The notes: a model not told the origin generated them from the letters alone. 64,000 bases of DNA from Nitrobacter sp. NHB1 (GCF_036964665.1 NZ_JBAMDA010000001.1:3014001-3078000); one strand, 5' to 3'. Numbered from the stretch's first letter, positions 44,445-54,390 are shown. Program-made: numbers and translations.

Positions 44445-46103
44445 ATGACCGCAGTTACCGCGAACACCCTGAACTCTTCCAATGTGATCCCGCAACCTGC
44501 GCCAGTCTCGGGCAAGGCTGCTCCCGCCACCTCCGCCAAGACCTGGATCGCAGTGTTCGGCGCGACGCTCGGCGCCTTCATGGCGGTGCTGAACATCCAG
44601 ATCGTCAACGCCTCGCTGGCCGACATTCAGGGCGCGATCGGCGCCGGCATCGACGACGGAGGCTGGATCTCGACCTCCTACCTGATAGCGGAGATCGTCG
44701 TCATTCCGCTCAGCGGCTGGCTGGCGCAGGTCTTTTCGGTTCGGGTCTACCTGCTGACCAATGCCGTCCTGTTCCTGATGCTGTCCATGGCATGCGCCTT
44801 CGCGCAAACCCTGCCGCAAATGATCGTGCTGCGCGCGATCCAGGGGTTCACCGGCGGCGTGCTGATCCCGATGGCCTTCACGCTGATCATCACGCTGCTG
44901 CCGAAGGCGAAGCAGCCGATCGGGCTGGCGCTGTTCGCGCTGTCGGCGACCTTTGCGCCGGCGATCGGCCCGACGATCGGCGGCTATCTGACCGAGAACT
45001 GGGGCTGGCAGTTCATTTTCTACGTCAACCTCGTTCCCGGCCTGTTGATGCTTGGCATGCTCTGGTTCGCGCTGGACCGCAAGCCGATGCAATTGTCGTT
45101 GCTGCGTCAGGGCGATTGGGCCGGCATCGTCACCATGGCAATCGGCCTTGGCGCGCTGCAAACGGTGCTCGAGGAAGGCAACAAGGACGACTGGTTCGGT
45201 TCGCCTTTTATCGTCCGGCTGTCGGTGATTGCCGCGATCTCGTTGTCACTGTTCCTGTGGATCGAACTGACGGGCGACAGGCCGCTCTTGAACCTTCGCC
45301 TGCTGTTCCGTCGCAACTTCGGCTTCGGCATTCTCGCCAATTTCCTTCTGGGCGTTGCGCTCTACGGATCGGTCTTCATCCTGCCGGTTTATCTGTCCCG
45401 CGTTCAGGGTTACAATGCCGAGCAGATCGGAATGGTGCTGGCCTGGACCGGCCTGCCGCAATTGCTGCTGATCCCTCTGGTGCCGCGATTGATGAAGCGC
45501 TTCGATCCCCGTCTCCTGATCGGGGTTGGCTTTGCACTGTTCGCAGCGAGCAACTTCATGAACATCGACATGACGGCGGACTATGCCTCCGATCAACTGC
45601 TGTGGCCCAACGTGGTCCGCGCCGTCGGGCAGGCGCTGATCCTGACGCCGCTGTCGGTGGTCGCCACCGCAGGCATCGAGGCGGAAAACGCCGGCTCGGC
45701 TTCCGGTCTGTTCAACATGATGCGCAATCTGGGCGGCGCCGTCGGCATCGCGATCCTGCAAACGTTCTTGACCAAGCGCGAGCAGTTTCACTCCAGCGTG
45801 TTGATGCAGTCGGTCTCGACTTTGGAACAGGCGACGCGGACCCGGATTGAGCAGTTGACCAACTACCTCATGAACCACGGTGTCATCGACCCAGCGGCCG
45901 CTTCGCATCAGGCCGTGGTCGCCATCGGTCACATCGTGCAGAAGCAGGCTTTTGTGATGGCGTTCAGCGATACCTTCTTTCTGCTCGGCGCGGCGCTGAT
46001 CGTCGCGCTTGCCGCATCGCTTTTGCTGAGGAAGCCCGCCCATCGCGATGCGGGCGGCGCGCACGAGAGTCGCATTGTTTCAACCAGAGGAGAACGATTA
46101 TGA
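44445..46103 (+). CDS. MFS drug exporter, DHA2/EmrB family
   Basis: A 552-residue proton-driven exporter with about 14 transmembrane helices. The family signature is visible: TLGAFMAVLNIQIVNASLAD in helix 1, WISTSYLIAEIVVIPLSGWL in helix 2, and RAIQGFTGGVLIPMAF in helix 4, followed by SATFAPAIGPTIGGYL. The N-terminal tail is polar. AGGAGAGAG precedes the ATG at 44445. Together with the EmrA-like protein it should move hydrophobic compounds across both membranes via an outer-membrane factor not encoded nearby. Confidence 0.92.
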   Translation: MTAVTANTLNSSNVIPQPAPVSGKAAPATSAKTWIAVFGATLGAFMAVLNIQIVNASLADIQGAIGAGIDDGGWISTSYLIAEIVVIPLSGWLAQVFSVRVYLLTNAVLFLMLSMACAFAQTLPQMIVLRAIQGFTGGVLIPMAFTLIITLLPKAKQPIGLALFALSATFAPAIGPTIGGYLTENWGWQFIFYVNLVPGLLMLGMLWFALDRKPMQLSLLRQGDWAGIVTMAIGLGALQTVLEEGNKDDWFGSPFIVRLSVIAAISLSLFLWIELTGDRPLLNLRLLFRRNFGFGILANFLLGVALYGSVFILPVYLSRVQGYNAEQIGMVLAWTGLPQLLLIPLVPRLMKRFDPRLLIGVGFALFAASNFMNIDMTADYASDQLLWPNVVRAVGQALILTPLSVVATAGIEAENAGSASGLFNMMRNLGGAVGIAILQTFLTKREQFHSSVLMQSVSTLEQATRTRIEQLTNYLMNHGVIDPAAASHQAVVAIGHIVQKQAFVMAFSDTFFLLGAALIVALAASLLLRKPAHRDAGGAHESRIVSTRGERL

Positions 46104-46558
46104 AGGCCAGATTGAATCCGTATCAAGCCGCGCCTCAGACCATGAAGGCGCTTCAGGCGCTCGAGACGCAGCTTCAGGCGAGCGGGCTGGAGAAGCCGCT
46201 GATCGAACTGGTCAAGACCCGGGCGTCACAGATCAACGGTTGTGCATTTTGCATAGACATGCACGCCCAGGACGCACGCAAGCAGGGCGAGACCGAACAA
46301 CGGCTCTACCTGCTCAACGCCTGGCGCGAGTCGCCGCTCTACACGGATCGGGAGCGCGCGGCGCTGGCCTGGACCGAGGCTGTGACGCTGGTGTCGGAAA
46401 CCCATGTGCCCGATGACGTTTACGACGACGTTCGCCGTCACTTCTCCGAAGCCGAAACGGTCAATCTGACCATGCTGGTTGCGGCGATCAACGCGTGGAA
46501 TCGCATTGCCATCAGTTTCCGGTCCATTCATCCGGTCAAGGCCGCTCACGCCGCCTGA
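46100..46558 (+). CDS. AhpD/carboxymuconolactone decarboxylase-like protein
   Basis: A 152-residue protein whose catalytic motif CAFCIDMH (a CxxC-x3-H redox pair) defines the AhpD-like branch, which uses the cysteine pair for peroxide or disulfide reduction. The start MKARLNPYQAAPQTMKALQA and the ERAALAWTEAVTLV segment match the family. It overlaps the emrB stop by four bases (ATGA), so it is co-expressed with the exporter. It may detoxify the exported compound, which is inference. Confidence 0.88.
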   Translation: MKARLNPYQAAPQTMKALQALETQLQASGLEKPLIELVKTRASQINGCAFCIDMHAQDARKQGETEQRLYLLNAWRESPLYTDRERAALAWTEAVTLVSETHVPDDVYDDVRRHFSEAETVNLTMLVAAINAWNRIAISFRSIHPVKAAHAA

Positions 46559-46821
46559 TATGTTGAGGAGCGCGGCGCCGAGCGCCCCGGCGGCGGAAAG
46601 GCGGACGGTAGACATATCCGGCGTCGCGGTGCCCAGTGTGGAAAGTACGGCCGAATTTGTGCGTCCGATTTAACCAAACCTACAACGTGCTGGACTATCG
46701 TTTTTCCTTTGGAAGGCAGCGGGCGTCGCCGTACATGACCGCGACCCGCCGTTTGCTGTCCGCAAGAGCCTGAAAGTCCGGAAATTTCCCCCTTTCAGAA
46801 CGTGGTGAAGGTTGGAAATTC

Positions 46822-48672
46822 ATGTCCGGTGCCCCTGAGCGAAGCGAAATTTCTGTTGTCGCGAGCGGGGGTGGGCCGATCATGCCGGATGGTTCGCAAA
46901 CCGATCGAAAAGGCGACCGTTTCGACGACAGCGTTTCCTCGCGGCTGAATTTCCTGAGCGAAGTTGTCAGGTTGCTTCCGGCAGGGGTGACGGTTCAGGA
47001 CGAGCAGGGAAATTTCGTTCTCGTGAATGCCGCTGCCGCGGCGCAGTTCAATGTGCCGGCATGTGACATCGTCGGAACGGCGTCGGGCGCGCCGTTTCGC
47101 TCAAGAGCATTGAACGATCGCAGGCATGTCGCTCGCGGGGTGCTGCAATCGGGCAAGACCAGGATATCCGAAGAACTCATTCGGACGGATCATGCGACAA
47201 AAGTTTATCTCACTACGCATGAGCCAGTCCTGATTTCGAACAGAAAACTTGTGCTGTCGAACTCGGTCGATATCAGCCAGCAAAAGACTATCGAGGAGGA
47301 GCTTTTTCGTTGTGCATATTATGACGAGCTGACCGGCTTGCCGACCCGGCGGGTCATCGAGCAGCACGCCAACCGTCTTATCCGTGAAGGAAGATATCCG
47401 CTCAGATTTGCTGTGGCATTTCTCGATATCGACAATTTCAAGCACATCAACGACTACTACGGCCATACATCCGGCGACGAGCTTCTCATTGAGGTTGCCA
47501 GGCGCCTCGGTCTCGGCCTGCGTCCCACCGATATGCTGTCCCGGATCAGCGGCGACGAGTTCCTGCTTCTGCTCAACCCGGTCGAGAGCGACGCCGAGGT
47601 TGCCGAATACATCGAATTCCTGCTGCAACGGCTGAAGGCGCCGTTTTTTATCGACGGATCGGAGCTGTTCGCATCCGCATCGATCGGGGTGAGCATCTAC
47701 CCGGATCACGGCGGCAGTTACGAGTTGCTGCGCCAGAACGCCGACACCGCGATGTATCGCATCAAGAATGAAAGCAAGGGGGCGGCCGCCATTTTCGATT
47801 CCGGAATGCAGCGCGAGGCGCTGGCCCGGATGGAAATCGAACAGTCGCTGCGGCTCGCGATTCTCGACAAACGTTTCTGCTGCGCGTTCCAGCCCAAGGT
47901 CGACATCAGAACCCAGCAGATCAAAGGTATCGAGGCGCTGGTTCGGCTGCGCAATGACGACGGTGTCATTCAGGCGCCTGGTACGTTCATCGATATCGCG
48001 GTCGAACTCGGGCTGATCGACGAACTGACGCATCTGGTGCTGGCCGAGATCATGAGGTCCATCGATCTCATCGATGATACTTTCGGCACCGGCGTCAGCA
48101 TCAGCATGAACGTTGCCGCCAAGCAGGCCGGCAATGTGGCATTCATGACATCCTTTGCACGGGCGCTTGAGAAGACCGGATGTCCGACGCGGTTCATCGT
48201 CGAGGTCACGGAAGACGCGTTCGTGGCGAAAACCCGCTTCCAGGCGGAAATCCTTCCGATCCTGCGAAGGCTCGGCGTCGGAATCTCGATCGACGATTTC
48301 GGAATCGGGTATTCGTCGCTGTCGGCTCTTGCCGATATCACGGCCGATGAAATCAAGATCGACCGGTCGTTCATCGTTGATATCCACAAGCGTCCTCGTA
48401 GCCAGGGCATCCTGAAGGCGATCGAATCTCTCAGCGAGGCCCTGGGAATGACGATGATCGCGGAGGGCGTCGAGACGTTCGAGGAACTGGCTTATTTGCA
48501 GGCCGCGACCCGAATCAAATACGCGCAGGGCTTCTATTTCTCCGAACCCGTCTTCCTCGAAGAACTTGAGCCGGGCCGCCGGGCGGTCAGCGACAACCGC
48601 ATGAGTTCGGTCAGCCGGCCCGTGCAGGAAAGCCGTCCGGTATATTCCCGCGCCAACGGCTACAGCCGCTAG
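46822..48672 (+). CDS. PAS-GGDEF-EAL cyclic-di-GMP protein
   Basis: A 616-residue cytosolic regulator of cyclic-di-GMP. Residues about 40-150 form a PAS domain (FLSEVVRLLPAGVTVQDEQG). The GGDEF domain follows with active-site SGDEF instead of GGDEF and an intact RxxD inhibitory site (RPTD five residues earlier). The EAL domain keeps its catalytic residues: EALVRL, MNVAAKQ, VEVTED, IDDFGIGYSS, DEIKID and AEGVET. So phosphodiesterase activity is likely and cyclase activity uncertain. Its TAG stop is the first codon of a dispersed repeat. Confidence 0.9.
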   Translation: MSGAPERSEISVVASGGGPIMPDGSQTDRKGDRFDDSVSSRLNFLSEVVRLLPAGVTVQDEQGNFVLVNAAAAAQFNVPACDIVGTASGAPFRSRALNDRRHVARGVLQSGKTRISEELIRTDHATKVYLTTHEPVLISNRKLVLSNSVDISQQKTIEEELFRCAYYDELTGLPTRRVIEQHANRLIREGRYPLRFAVAFLDIDNFKHINDYYGHTSGDELLIEVARRLGLGLRPTDMLSRISGDEFLLLLNPVESDAEVAEYIEFLLQRLKAPFFIDGSELFASASIGVSIYPDHGGSYELLRQNADTAMYRIKNESKGAAAIFDSGMQREALARMEIEQSLRLAILDKRFCCAFQPKVDIRTQQIKGIEALVRLRNDDGVIQAPGTFIDIAVELGLIDELTHLVLAEIMRSIDLIDDTFGTGVSISMNVAAKQAGNVAFMTSFARALEKTGCPTRFIVEVTEDAFVAKTRFQAEILPILRRLGVGISIDDFGIGYSSLSALADITADEIKIDRSFIVDIHKRPRSQGILKAIESLSEALGMTMIAEGVETFEELAYLQAATRIKYAQGFYFSEPVFLEELEPGRRAVSDNRMSSVSRPVQESRPVYSRANGYSR

Positions 48673-48796
48673 AGCATTTTCCGGCTAGCTAGAGCGTTTT
48701 CGAGCGAAGTGGATACCGGTTCGCGTGAAGAAAACGCGTCAAATCAAAATCATAGAGCCTCGCTTCTGATTCCATCAGAAGCGGACAGGCTCTAGG
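48671..48796. repeat. Dispersed palindromic repeat
   Basis: Contains AGAGCGTTTTCGAGCGAAGT, GGATACCGG, GAAAACGCGTCAAATCAAAA and CGCTTCTGATTCCATCAGAAGCG-type palindrome. Reverse complement of the copy at 41922-42030 over most of its length; the front overlaps the upstream stop codon. The gap to 48954 holds nothing else. Confidence 0.8.
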
Positions 48797-48954
48797 CGCG
48801 GATCGCGATGCGCCGGCTCCGTCGGCATCGCCGACGGCCTGTTGCCATTCTCACAAAATTGTTTCCGCACATAAAATTCAATGAGCGGGGTGGCCAACAG
48901 CCGGACGATGAATAATAGTGGTCATTCTTCCAGCCTGTCCTGCCGAGTTCGCCA

Positions 48955-50748
48955 TTGCCCAGCAATATCGAAGACTACGGAATCATCGGTGACGGCGAGA
49001 CCGTCGCGCTCGTCGACCGCACGGGCTCGCTCGACTGGCTCTGCTGGCCGAATTTCGATTCCGATGCCTGCTTTGCAGCCCTTCTGGGCGATGAGAGCAA
49101 TGGTCATTGGCGGATTGCTCCTGCGGGCGAGATCGAGCGCTCGACTCGCGGCTATCGCGGCGACGGCCTCATCCTCGAGACCCGGTTCGAAACCGCCGAC
49201 GGCGCCGTGACCCTGATCGATTTCATGCCGCCACGCGGCACGGCGTCCGACGTCGTCCGGCTTGTTCGGTGCGACCGCGGCCGTGTGAAAATGCACATGG
49301 ATATGGCGATCCGGTTTGGTTTCGGGAAGGACGTCCCGTGGGTCCGTCGCACGGAGGACAGGGCGCTGCTCGCCGTTTGCGGGCCGGACATGCTGGTGCT
49401 GCGCACGCCCGTCGAGACCTGCGGCAAGGATATGACGACGGTGGCCGACTTCGAGGTGAGCGCCGGGCAGACGATTCCGTTCGTCATGACCTACGGCGCG
49501 TCGCACCTTGGTATTCCGAGGCCGATCGACGCCGCCGCCGCCCTAAAGGAGACCGAGGCATTCTGGCAGGAGTGGTGCGGAAAGTGCGAATATCACGGGC
49601 CGTATCGTGATCTCGCGATGCGCTCGCTGGTCGTCCTGAAGGCGATGATCTACGCGCCCTCGGGCGGCATCGTCGCCGCGCCGACGACCTCGCTTCCGGA
49701 AAAACTCGGCGGCGCGCGCAACTGGGACTACCGGTTCTGCTGGCTGCGCGACGCGACGTTCACGCTGCTGGCGCTGATGAACGGCGGTTATTACGACGAG
49801 GCCTCGGACTGGCACAGCTGGCTGCTGCGCTCCGTCGCGGGCTCGCCCGCAGACATGCAGATCATGTACGGCATTCTCGGGCAGCGTCGGCTGACGGAAT
49901 GGGAGGCCGACTGGCTGCCCGGTTACGAAGGCGCGCGTCCGGTCAGGATCGGCAACGCGGCGCATGCCCAGTTGCAGCTCGATGTCTACGGCGAGTTGAT
50001 GGACGCGTTTCACCAGTCGAGGAAGGCGAACCTCAAGCTGGGCGAGGCGACCTGGGCGCTGGAATGCACGCTGCTCGAGCATCTCGCCGGGATATGGAAT
50101 GAACCGGATGCCGGCATCTGGGAGATCAGGGGGCCGGGCAGGCATTACGTGTCGTCGAAGGTGCTGGTCTGGGTGGCGTTCGACCGCGGCGTCAAAAGCG
50201 TGGAGCATTTCGGCTTCGATGCGCCGGTCGAGCGCTGGCGCGAACTGCGCGACACCATCCATCGCGACGTCTGCGAGAAGGGCTTCGATCGCGAGCAAAA
50301 CACTTTCGTCGAATCCTACGGCTCAAAGGTGCTCGACGCCAGCACGCTTCTTATTCCGTCGGTCGGCTTTCTGCCGGCGTCCGACCCGCGTGTGGCCGGA
50401 ACGCTGGCGGCGGTCGAGAAACATCTGATGCCGGACGGCTTCGTGCTCCGGCACGATCCGCGTGCGGTATCGGACGAACAGCCGCCGATCGAAGGAGCCT
50501 TTCTGGCGTGTACGCTCTGGCTCGCCGATGCCTATGTGCTGAGCGGCGATATCGAGCGCGCCAAGGCGCTGCTTCAGCGGGTTGCCGCGGTGGCCAACGA
50601 TCTCGGTTTACTGTCGGAGGAATACGATACGGTTGCCCGCCGCCTGACCGGTAATTTTCCGCAGGCGCTGACGCACATTGCGCTCCTCAACACGATCCAC
50701 AATCTCAACGCGGTGCGAAAACCCGCGATGCAGCGGTCGAAGGCATAG
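48955..50748 (+). CDS. Glycoside hydrolase family 15 (glucoamylase/trehalase-like)
   Basis: A 597-residue cytosolic GH15 enzyme that releases glucose from alpha-glucans or trehalose. The start is TTG at 48955 (LPSNIEDYGIIGDGETVALV): the frame has a stop 39 bases upstream and no ATG or GTG between. Typical blocks: GSLDWLCWPNFDSDACFAAL, NWDYRFCWLRDATFTL and GEATWALECTLLEHLAG. Bacterial GH15 proteins of this subtype include trehalases, so the substrate is open. It converges on the pentose phosphate operon and could supply glucose to it. Confidence 0.88.
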   Translation: MPSNIEDYGIIGDGETVALVDRTGSLDWLCWPNFDSDACFAALLGDESNGHWRIAPAGEIERSTRGYRGDGLILETRFETADGAVTLIDFMPPRGTASDVVRLVRCDRGRVKMHMDMAIRFGFGKDVPWVRRTEDRALLAVCGPDMLVLRTPVETCGKDMTTVADFEVSAGQTIPFVMTYGASHLGIPRPIDAAAALKETEAFWQEWCGKCEYHGPYRDLAMRSLVVLKAMIYAPSGGIVAAPTTSLPEKLGGARNWDYRFCWLRDATFTLLALMNGGYYDEASDWHSWLLRSVAGSPADMQIMYGILGQRRLTEWEADWLPGYEGARPVRIGNAAHAQLQLDVYGELMDAFHQSRKANLKLGEATWALECTLLEHLAGIWNEPDAGIWEIRGPGRHYVSSKVLVWVAFDRGVKSVEHFGFDAPVERWRELRDTIHRDVCEKGFDREQNTFVESYGSKVLDASTLLIPSVGFLPASDPRVAGTLAAVEKHLMPDGFVLRHDPRAVSDEQPPIEGAFLACTLWLADAYVLSGDIERAKALLQRVAAVANDLGLLSEEYDTVARRLTGNFPQALTHIALLNTIHNLNAVRKPAMQRSKA

Positions 50749-50799
50749 AGCCTTTCCGCTTTTCTTGACGCTAACCGGTTCGCTCGAAAACGCTATAGC
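50746..50799. repeat. Partial dispersed repeat overlapping the GH15 stop codon
   Basis: TAGAGCCTTTCCGC, TTCTTGACGCTAACCGGTTC and CGCTCGAAAACGCTATAG. It is a shortened member of the repeat at 41922 and 48671 and again begins with the stop codon TAG of the upstream gene. Confidence 0.65.
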
Positions 50800-50802
50800 A
50801 GC

Positions 50803-51609
50803 TCACCTGATCGCGATAATCCGCTCGACCGCCTTTGCGAAGCCGTCGTTTTCATTGGTATCGGTGACATAGGTCGCTTGCGCCTTCACGTCGTCGTCGG
50901 CGTTGCCCATGGCAAAAGACAGGCCGCTTTTGCCGAACATGGCCAGATCGTTTTGCATGTCCCCGATGGTCGCGATGTTGCGCGGCGCAATATCGAGGCG
51001 CTTCGCCATCGCTTCCACGAAAGTCCCCTTGTCCTGTCCGGCGGGGGTGATGTCGAGATAGTAGCTTTGCGAGTGGATAGCCGACGCCTGGCCGGCGAGC
51101 GCCGCCTGCAATGCGATTTCGCAACGCGCCAGCTTCTCGGGATCGGCGCTGACACCGACGATCTTGCAGGCATCGTTTGTGAATTCGTCAAGACCAGAAA
51201 CGATAACGGGGGGCGTCCGGATCGTAGCCTGCTCGTGCGGGACGTAGCGCCCGTCGTCGCGCGTGATCAGCCAGCGGTCCGCCGTGAACAGCCAGATGTC
51301 GACATCAGATGCCTTCATCAGCGCATCGATCGCAATTCGCGCTGCGGGCGCGGAAATGACGGTCTTTTGAAGCACGTTGAAGGCGGGGTCGACGATCAGG
51401 CTGCCGTTGAAGGCGCCGAGCGGCAGCTGCAGACCGAGCGGTTCGATCAGCATCCGCATTCCGAAGGCGGGACGGCTGCTGGTGATCGTGAAGCCGATAT
51501 CCCTGTCGGCAAGGTCTTTCACGGCCTTGATCGCGGCCTCCGTGAGGCGCTTGTCAGGCGTCACCAGGCTGCCGTCGACATCGGAAATCACCAGGGAAAT
51601 GCGGCTCAT
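50803..51609 (-). CDS. HAD-superfamily hydrolase, Cof type
   Basis: A 268-residue phosphatase. Motif I is ISDVDGSLVTP (nucleophile Asp), motif II the TSSRPAFGMR stretch, and motif IV IGDMQNDLAMF with the acidic pair near the C-terminus; the cap insertion in the middle is of the Cof/type IIB kind. Substrates of this group are sugar phosphates, and the last position in the pentose phosphate operon fits. Its ATG overlaps the gntK stop. Confidence 0.85.
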   Translation of the reverse strand: MSRISLVISDVDGSLVTPDKRLTEAAIKAVKDLADRDIGFTITSSRPAFGMRMLIEPLGLQLPLGAFNGSLIVDPAFNVLQKTVISAPAARIAIDALMKASDVDIWLFTADRWLITRDDGRYVPHEQATIRTPPVIVSGLDEFTNDACKIVGVSADPEKLARCEIALQAALAGQASAIHSQSYYLDITPAGQDKGTFVEAMAKRLDIAPRNIATIGDMQNDLAMFGKSGLSFAMGNADDDVKAQATYVTDTNENDGFAKAVERIIAIR

Positions 51610-52142
51610 GAGACTGTTCGAACCGGCCTGAGCATGGTCACGATGCGATCGGCGATGGCGTCCACCGTCGCGTCGATGTCGACGACGATAGGGTGCTCAT
51701 CCTCCGCCGGCTCCTCCAGCGTTTCGAACTGGCTTTCGAGCAACTCCGGCGGCATGAAATGAGCGTACCTGGCCCGAAGGCGGTCTGCGATCAGATTCTT
51801 GTCGCCGCGCAAGTAGACGATGCGGGTGTCGCGGCGACCGTGCACGAGAATGTCCCGATAGGCGCGCTTGAGCGCGGAGCATGCCATGATGATGCTCGTG
51901 CCACTTGCGCGCCTGCGCCCGATCTCGGCGGCAACGGCGCGCAGCCACGGCCACCGGTCGCCGTCGGTCAGCGCAATGCCGGCGCTCATTTTCTCGATGT
52001 TGCTCGCGGGGTGAAACCGATCGGCATCCTCTACCATCCATTCCAGCCGTCGTCCCAACGCGTTTGCGATGGTGGTTTTGCCCGACCCGGAGACGCCCAT
52101 GACGATCAGCGCGCAAAAGGCGGAGTCCTGGCTCGCGCTCAT
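51606..52142 (-). CDS. gntK: Gluconokinase
   Basis: A 178-residue kinase that phosphorylates gluconate to 6-phosphogluconate. The P-loop is GVSGSGKTT, followed by DADRFHPASNIEKMSAGIAL, the diagnostic gluconokinase segment, then LTDGDRWPWLRAV and SALKRAYRDIL. Length equals typical GntK. The ATG overlaps the pgl stop and its own stop overlaps the HAD gene start, so translation is coupled. It lets free gluconate enter the same pathway. Confidence 0.92.
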   Translation of the reverse strand: MSASQDSAFCALIVMGVSGSGKTTIANALGRRLEWMVEDADRFHPASNIEKMSAGIALTDGDRWPWLRAVAAEIGRRRASGTSIIMACSALKRAYRDILVHGRRDTRIVYLRGDKNLIADRLRARYAHFMPPELLESQFETLEEPAEDEHPIVVDIDATVDAIADRIVTMLRPVRTVS

Positions 52143-52879
52143 GCCGTTTGCCCCGTGGCCGCCGCATCAGTCAGCCAGGTCGTGACGCCGTTGGAACGGG
52201 CACGCGTGCCGGGCAGGTCGGCGCCCGCCATGACCTTCGAAAGGATATCGCGCTTGGCTTCGCCGCTGACGAGGAACAGCATCTCGCGTGAGCAAGCCAG
52301 CGCCGGAAGCGTCAAGGTGACACGGGGAACGAAGGGCTCGACGTGCGCACGATCTACACCGACGACCCAGCGCTCGGTTTCGGCCAGCGCCGCGTCTCCG
52401 GGAAACAACGAGACGGTGTGACCGTCCGGTCCGAGCCCCATCAGGACAAGATCGAAAAGTGGCCGACCTGCATTCAGATCGCGCGTGCCGTAAAAGGCTT
52501 GAAGTTCGCGCTCGTAAAGCCGGGCCGCCGTGTCCGGATCGCGCGCGTCGGTCGGAATCGGATGGATATTGTCCGGCGGGGCGCAGCGGTTGAGGAAAAT
52601 CTCCCTGGCCATCGCCATGTTGTTGCGTGGATCGTCTGCGCTCACGAACCGCTCGTCCCCGATGAACCAGTGGATGCGATCCCAGGCAATGCGCGAACGA
52701 TAGTCCGGACTTCCCAGCAGCGCGTAGAGCGCTTTCGGGCTGGAGCCGCCGGTCAGGCATATCGCCGGCCGCATTTGATTCTCGGCGACCCGGGCGATCA
52801 GATGCTCTGCGGCCTCAGATGCAACCGCCTGCGCATCCGGCAGCACCTGAAACCTGTGGTCAGCCTCGGAAGGTGTCAT
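52139..52879 (-). CDS. pgl: 6-phosphogluconolactonase
   Basis: Hydrolyses 6-phosphogluconolactone to 6-phosphogluconate. The 246-residue product has the DevB/Pgl motifs CLTGGSSPKALYALL, IHWFIGDERFV and LVLMGLGPDGHTVSLFPG. The ATG at 52879 forms a four-base overlap with the zwf stop (ATGA); an ATG at 52894 would overlap by 19 and is less likely. Second step of the oxidative pentose phosphate pathway. Confidence 0.92.
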   Translation of the reverse strand: MTPSEADHRFQVLPDAQAVASEAAEHLIARVAENQMRPAICLTGGSSPKALYALLGSPDYRSRIAWDRIHWFIGDERFVSADDPRNNMAMAREIFLNRCAPPDNIHPIPTDARDPDTAARLYERELQAFYGTRDLNAGRPLFDLVLMGLGPDGHTVSLFPGDAALAETERWVVGVDRAHVEPFVPRVTLTLPALACSREMLFLVSGEAKRDILSKVMAGADLPGTRARSNGVTTWLTDAAATGQTA

Positions 52880-54390
52880 GTCAGCTTGCGCCACTGGTGG
52901 CCATCCCGCGCCAGCAACTCGTTGGCCTCAGTAGGGCCTTCGCTGCCTACCTGATAGCCGACCAGCCCGTCGGCGCCGGCTTTTTTCCAGGCGTCGAGGA
53001 ACGGCTGCACGGCCTGCCAGCCGGCCTCCACACCGTCGGCACGCTGAAACAGGATGTTGTCGCCGATCATGCAATCGTAGATCAGCGTTTCGTAACCTGT
53101 GCTCGGTGCGGCCTTGAAATAATCCTTGTAGCGGAATTTCATCTCAACACCGTCGATCGAAATGGTAGGGCCTGGCACCTTGGTGTTGAATTGCAAGGTG
53201 ATGCCTTCGGTCGGTTCGATGCTGATGATAAGATAGTTTTGCGAGAGCTGGTCTACCGGCGTGGAGCGAAACATCGCGAACGGCGCCTGCTTGAACTTGA
53301 TCGCCACCTCGGTGCGCTTGATGCCGAGCGCCTTGCCGGTCCGCAGGTAAAAGGGGACGCCGGCCCATCGCCAGTTATCGATCGTCAACTTGAGCGCCGC
53401 ATAGGTTTCGGTGGTGCTGTCTGGCTTCACGTCGGGGGTCTTGCGGTAATCCCCGATCGTCTGGTCGCCGGCTTGCCCGGCGCAATATTGCCCGCGCACG
53501 GAGTTGCTGAGCGCTTCTTCGGGAGTCTGGGTCTGGATCGCGGCAAGCACCTCCGCCTTTTCCGAGCGTACCGCGCGGGCATCAAACCGTGTTGGCGGCT
53601 CCATCGTCACCAGCGACAGCAACTGGAACAGATGATTTGGCACCATGTCTCGCAACGCTCCGGTCGCGTCGTAGAAACTGCCGCGATGGCCCACCGCGAG
53701 CTTTTCGTCGACGGTGATCTGGATATGGTCGATGTGGTTGCGATTCCAGATCGGCTCGAACATGCCGTTGGCGAAGCGAAGGACGAGGATGTTCTGGACG
53801 GTTTCCTTGCCGAGATAATGATCGATCCGATAGATCTGATGCTCATCGGCGATCTTGAGCAGCTTGCCATTGAGCGATCGGGCCGACGCAAGATCGGTGC
53901 CGAACGGCTTTTCGACCACCAGCCTGCGCCAGGCGCCGTTGGCCTCGCGCAGCAGGCCGACCCGGCCGAGTTGTTCGGTGATCGGAGCAAAGGCTGTCGG
54001 CGGTACGGCAAGATAGAACAGGCGATTGCCGCACGTCCCCTTGTCTGTCTCGAGCCTCTCAAAAGCCTTGCTCAAGGTATCGAACGAGGCCGGATCGGCC
54101 GGATCGGCTTCGAGACATGTCAGGCAGCCAAGCACCTTTTGGGCAACTTCCTTTTTGACCGGCCGCGTGGCGTGCTTGTTCAATCCCTCCATCAGGCTTT
54201 GCCGGAGGTCGTCTTCCGACATCTGCTTGCGGACGATGCCGACGATGCAGAATTGCTCCGGCAGCAGGCCGGATTCGGCAAGATTGTAGAGTGCGGGAAT
54301 GACGAGGCGATGGGTGAGATCGCCGGTGACGCCAAAGATGACGAAGCAGCAGGGCTCCGGTTTGTGTGGCTTGTTGCTTGCGTCCGCCAT
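52876..54390 (-). CDS. zwf: Glucose-6-phosphate 1-dehydrogenase
   Basis: Oxidises glucose 6-phosphate to 6-phosphogluconolactone with NAD(P). At 504 residues it has normal length. Motifs: VIFGVTGDLTHRLVIPALYN for the nucleotide fold, and YRIDHYLGKETVQN, the active-site signature. Other blocks are VEKPFGTD and FYLRTGKALG. The start overlaps the gnd stop, coupling them. It supplies NADPH in an otherwise autotrophic bacterium when stored sugar is used. Confidence 0.95.
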   Translation of the reverse strand: MADASNKPHKPEPCCFVIFGVTGDLTHRLVIPALYNLAESGLLPEQFCIVGIVRKQMSEDDLRQSLMEGLNKHATRPVKKEVAQKVLGCLTCLEADPADPASFDTLSKAFERLETDKGTCGNRLFYLAVPPTAFAPITEQLGRVGLLREANGAWRRLVVEKPFGTDLASARSLNGKLLKIADEHQIYRIDHYLGKETVQNILVLRFANGMFEPIWNRNHIDHIQITVDEKLAVGHRGSFYDATGALRDMVPNHLFQLLSLVTMEPPTRFDARAVRSEKAEVLAAIQTQTPEEALSNSVRGQYCAGQAGDQTIGDYRKTPDVKPDSTTETYAALKLTIDNWRWAGVPFYLRTGKALGIKRTEVAIKFKQAPFAMFRSTPVDQLSQNYLIISIEPTEGITLQFNTKVPGPTISIDGVEMKFRYKDYFKAAPSTGYETLIYDCMIGDNILFQRADGVEAGWQAVQPFLDAWKKAGADGLVGYQVGSEGPTEANELLARDGHQWRKLT

